Shown here one piece after another: positions 62,323-64,000 of a stretch of 64,000 bases of DNA. Every line of letters starts with the position of its first letter. Position 1 is the stretch's first letter. The stretch is from Streptomyces europaeiscabiei (GTDB lineage: Bacteria; Actinomycetota; Actinomycetes; Streptomycetales; Streptomycetaceae): positions 1,488,001-1,552,000 of the forward strand of contig NZ_CP107841.1 in the NCBI RefSeq assembly GCF_036346855.1, in the 5' to 3' direction. The position numbers and the translations under genes are program-made. The notes beneath the pieces are model-generated. The model made no database searches, had not been told where the DNA came from, and worked only from the letters and a program-made list of their open reading frames with translations.

Positions 62323-64000
62323 CTACCGCCCCCTCCCGGTGTCGCTGTCGCTGTCCGGACTCTCGGACCGGCCCTCCTCGGCCGTCGTCGGCAGCCACAC
62401 CCGCATCGTCGAGGGGCCCCTGTCCGCCCAGGAGTGGTAGGGCACGAGGACGATCCCGGTGGGGCGGGCGGACCGCTGTCCGGTGGGGTGCTCCAGCGGC
62501 TCGTACGGCCAGGCCGCCTCGCTCCGCCCTGCCTGTACGGCGACCTCCCCGGCGACGACGACCGTGCCGCCCGTCCCCTCCGTACCGTCACCGCCCGGCC
62601 CGTCCTCGGGGTCGGCGGACGTGTCCACCCGGATCGCGTCGACCTCGTGGCCGTCCGGGAGGTCCACGGACTCGGCGCAGTACACCAGCGGACCGCGCTG
62701 GACGGCCACCGTGCCGCGTACGGCGTCGATGCGGGGGTCGGCGTGGATCCAGCGCGGGGCGACGGGCAGTTCGAGCCGTATCTCGTCGCCGGGCCGGAAA
62801 ATTCGGGTGACCGCCGTCGCGCCCGGGGTGACCGGGCGGCGTACGCCGTCGGGGCCGACCAGCCACGCCGGTGCGCCCGCCGCCCACGCGGGCACCCGCA
62901 GCGACAGGGTCCATGGGTGGGCGGGGGAACGGCCGATCCGGACGGTGACGGTCCCGCCGGACGGGTAGTCGGTGCGGACCCGCAGGGCGATGCTCCGGCC
63001 GCCCTTGAGCGAGGTGACGATCTCGGCGTCGGCGTACTGGTGCAGTTGCACCCCCTCGTCGTCCGCCGTCGCCAGGTAGGCCGGCAGGTGGGCCAGGGTC
63101 CGCGCCACGTTGGTCGGGCAGCACGACACCGCGAACCAGGGGGCGCGCAGTCCCGAGTCCGCCCGGGGGCTGTCGACGTCCGCCCGCGGTGCGACACCCC
63201 GGTGCCGCCGGTGCAGGGTGTTGGCGTAGAAGAAGGACCGGCCGTCCCCGGACGGCGAGGTCGCGACCACGTTGAACAGGGTCCGTTCGACGAGGTCGGC
63301 GAAGCGGGGTTCGCCCGTGGCGAGCAGCAGCCGCCAGCCGAGCATCACGGAGGCGACGCCGGCGCAGGTCTCCGAGTAGGCGCGGTCCGGGGGCAGGACG
63401 AAGTCGGCGCCGAAGGACTCGTCGCGGTGGTGGGAGCCCATGCCGCCGGTGAGGTAGGTACGGCGGGCGACCGCGGCCTCCCACTGGCGTACGACGGCGG
63501 CGAGCAGTTCGTCGTCGCCCCTCTCCACGGCCACGTCGACGGCTCCGGCGGCGAGGTAGAGGGCGCGGACGGCGTGACCGCGCAGGACCGTGGCACGGCG
63601 GACCGGGACGTCGTCCTGGAAGTAGGCGCGGCCGAACTCGCCCTCGGCGAGGGAGCCGTGGCCGCGCCGGTCGACGAACAGCGCGGCCTGGTCGAGGTAG
63701 CGCTGCCGGCCGGTGAGCCGGGCCAGTTCGACGAGGGCCGACTCGATCTGCGGATGACCGCAGACGGCCTCGGTGCCGCCCGGCCCGAAGGTGGCGCAGA
63801 CGTGGTCGGCGGCCCGCTGGGCGATCTTCGAGAGTTCGCCCGCGCCCCGGGCGCGGGCCTGGGCCACACCGGCCTGGACCAAATGCCCCTGGCAGTACAG
63901 CTCGTGGCCCTCTTCGAGGTCGCTGTACCGGGCGGTCTGTCCCGGGCGGCCGAAGGCGGTGCTCAGATAGCCGTCCGGGTCCTGGGCGGGGGCGACGAGG
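62323..64000 (-). CDS. GH127-family (DUF1680) beta-L-arabinofuranosidase, 5' end outside the window
   Basis: Open to base 64000; the first visible residues, LVAPAQDPDGYLSTAFGRPG and SDLEEGHELYCQGHLVQAGV, are the standard early part of GH127, with the HELYC motif, so the start lies beyond the window. Later: TYLTGGMGSHHRDESFGADF, SETCAGVASVMLGWRL (conserved Glu and Cys) and SCCPTNVARTLAHLP, the zinc-binding and nucleophilic cysteines. About 560 residues are visible. No signal peptide can be judged. It is followed after 2 bases by the large glycosidase, so the two are co-translated and probably act on the same arabinose-containing glycan. Confidence 0.9.
   Translation of the reverse strand, partial: LVAPAQDPDGYLSTAFGRPGQTARYSDLEEGHELYCQGHLVQAGVAQARARGAGELSKIAQRAADHVCATFGPGGTEAVCGHPQIESALVELARLTGRQRYLDQAALFVDRRGHGSLAEGEFGRAYFQDDVPVRRATVLRGHAVRALYLAAGAVDVAVERGDDELLAAVVRQWEAAVARRTYLTGGMGSHHRDESFGADFVLPPDRAYSETCAGVASVMLGWRLLLATGEPRFADLVERTLFNVVATSPSGDGRSFFYANTLHRRHRGVAPRADVDSPRADSGLRAPWFAVSCCPTNVARTLAHLPAYLATADDEGVQLHQYADAEIVTSLKGGRSIALRVRTDYPSGGTVTVRIGRSPAHPWTLSLRVPAWAAGAPAWLVGPDGVRRPVTPGATAVTRIFRPGDEIRLELPVAPRWIHADPRIDAVRGTVAVQRGPLVYCAESVDLPDGHEVDAIRVDTSADPEDGPGGDGTEGTGGTVVVAGEVAVQAGRSEAAWPYEPLEHPTGQRSARPTGIVLVPYHSWADRGPSTMRVWLPTTAEEGRSESPDSDSDTGRGR

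Noticed and set aside
1..64000. tRNA, rRNA or riboswitch elements
   Set aside because: Read through the intergenic gaps for cloverleaf or known riboswitch cores and saw none; a covariance-model search was not possible here.

Overview
The DNA is about 70% G+C with strong third-position G/C bias, GTG and TTG starts, Tat and Sec signal peptides, many secreted glycoside hydrolases with FN3, CBM2, ricin or discoidin modules, and CebR-type operators (TGGGAGCGCTCCCA). This points to a Streptomyces (or close actinomycete) chromosome, and the number of broken genes and transposon scars suggests an accessory arm. I see no rRNA, tRNA or CRISPR array.

Layout. 1-2.6 kb: 3' part of a large secreted protein with a CBM4/9-like module. 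2.6-15 kb: mixed accessory genes (AsnC-type regulator with divergent PLP decarboxylase; autoregulated ArsR-type repressor with MFS exporter; acyltransferase-like membrane protein; ABC exporter; GNAT enzyme) among many relics: TerD, peptidoglycan-binding, chitin-binding, class III aminotransferase, discoidin/ricin protein, and an ECF sigma factor cut off beside an IS630 transposase remnant. 15.4-23 kb: an amino-sugar region with a GH84 enzyme carrying a YVTN propeller, a frameshifted SIS-domain gene, an RpiR/MurR regulator, a decayed glycoside hydrolase and a NagZ-type GH3, linked by related operator-like repeats. 23-35 kb: small housekeeping and hypothetical genes, a WGR-DUF4132 protein followed by a MoxR ATPase gene cut off at its Walker A, a CE2 esterase behind a CebR box, and an expansin gene broken by an IS200/IS605-like remnant.

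35.5-46.8 kb is the most striking part. It runs acyl-CoA carboxylase beta subunit, FadD32-like fatty acyl-AMP ligase, a Pks13-like protein with ACP-KS-AT-ACP-TE order, an antigen-85-type esterase, a FasR/PucR-type regulator and a cutinase. This is nearly the gene set of the mycobacterial mycolic acid condensation locus (accD4, pks13, fadD32, culp6, fbpD/fbpA), in a genus not known to make mycolates. The parts imply activation of a fatty acid as acyl-AMP, loading on the N-terminal ACP, condensation with a carboxylated acyl unit supplied by the carboxylase, release or transfer by the thioesterase, and handling by secreted acyltransferase or esterase enzymes.

46.8-64 kb: secreted hydrolases, mostly for plant cell wall: an alpha/beta hydrolase, a metalloprotease, PL1 pectate lyase and divergent GH30 galactanase sharing a LacI-type operator, a CebR-controlled GH5 mannanase with FN3 and CBM2, a secreted GH127 beta-L-arabinofuranosidase, and a translationally coupled pair of a second GH127 and a large (alpha/alpha)6 glycosidase with discoidin domains. 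Together they suit attack on pectin side chains, galactomannan and arabinogalactan.
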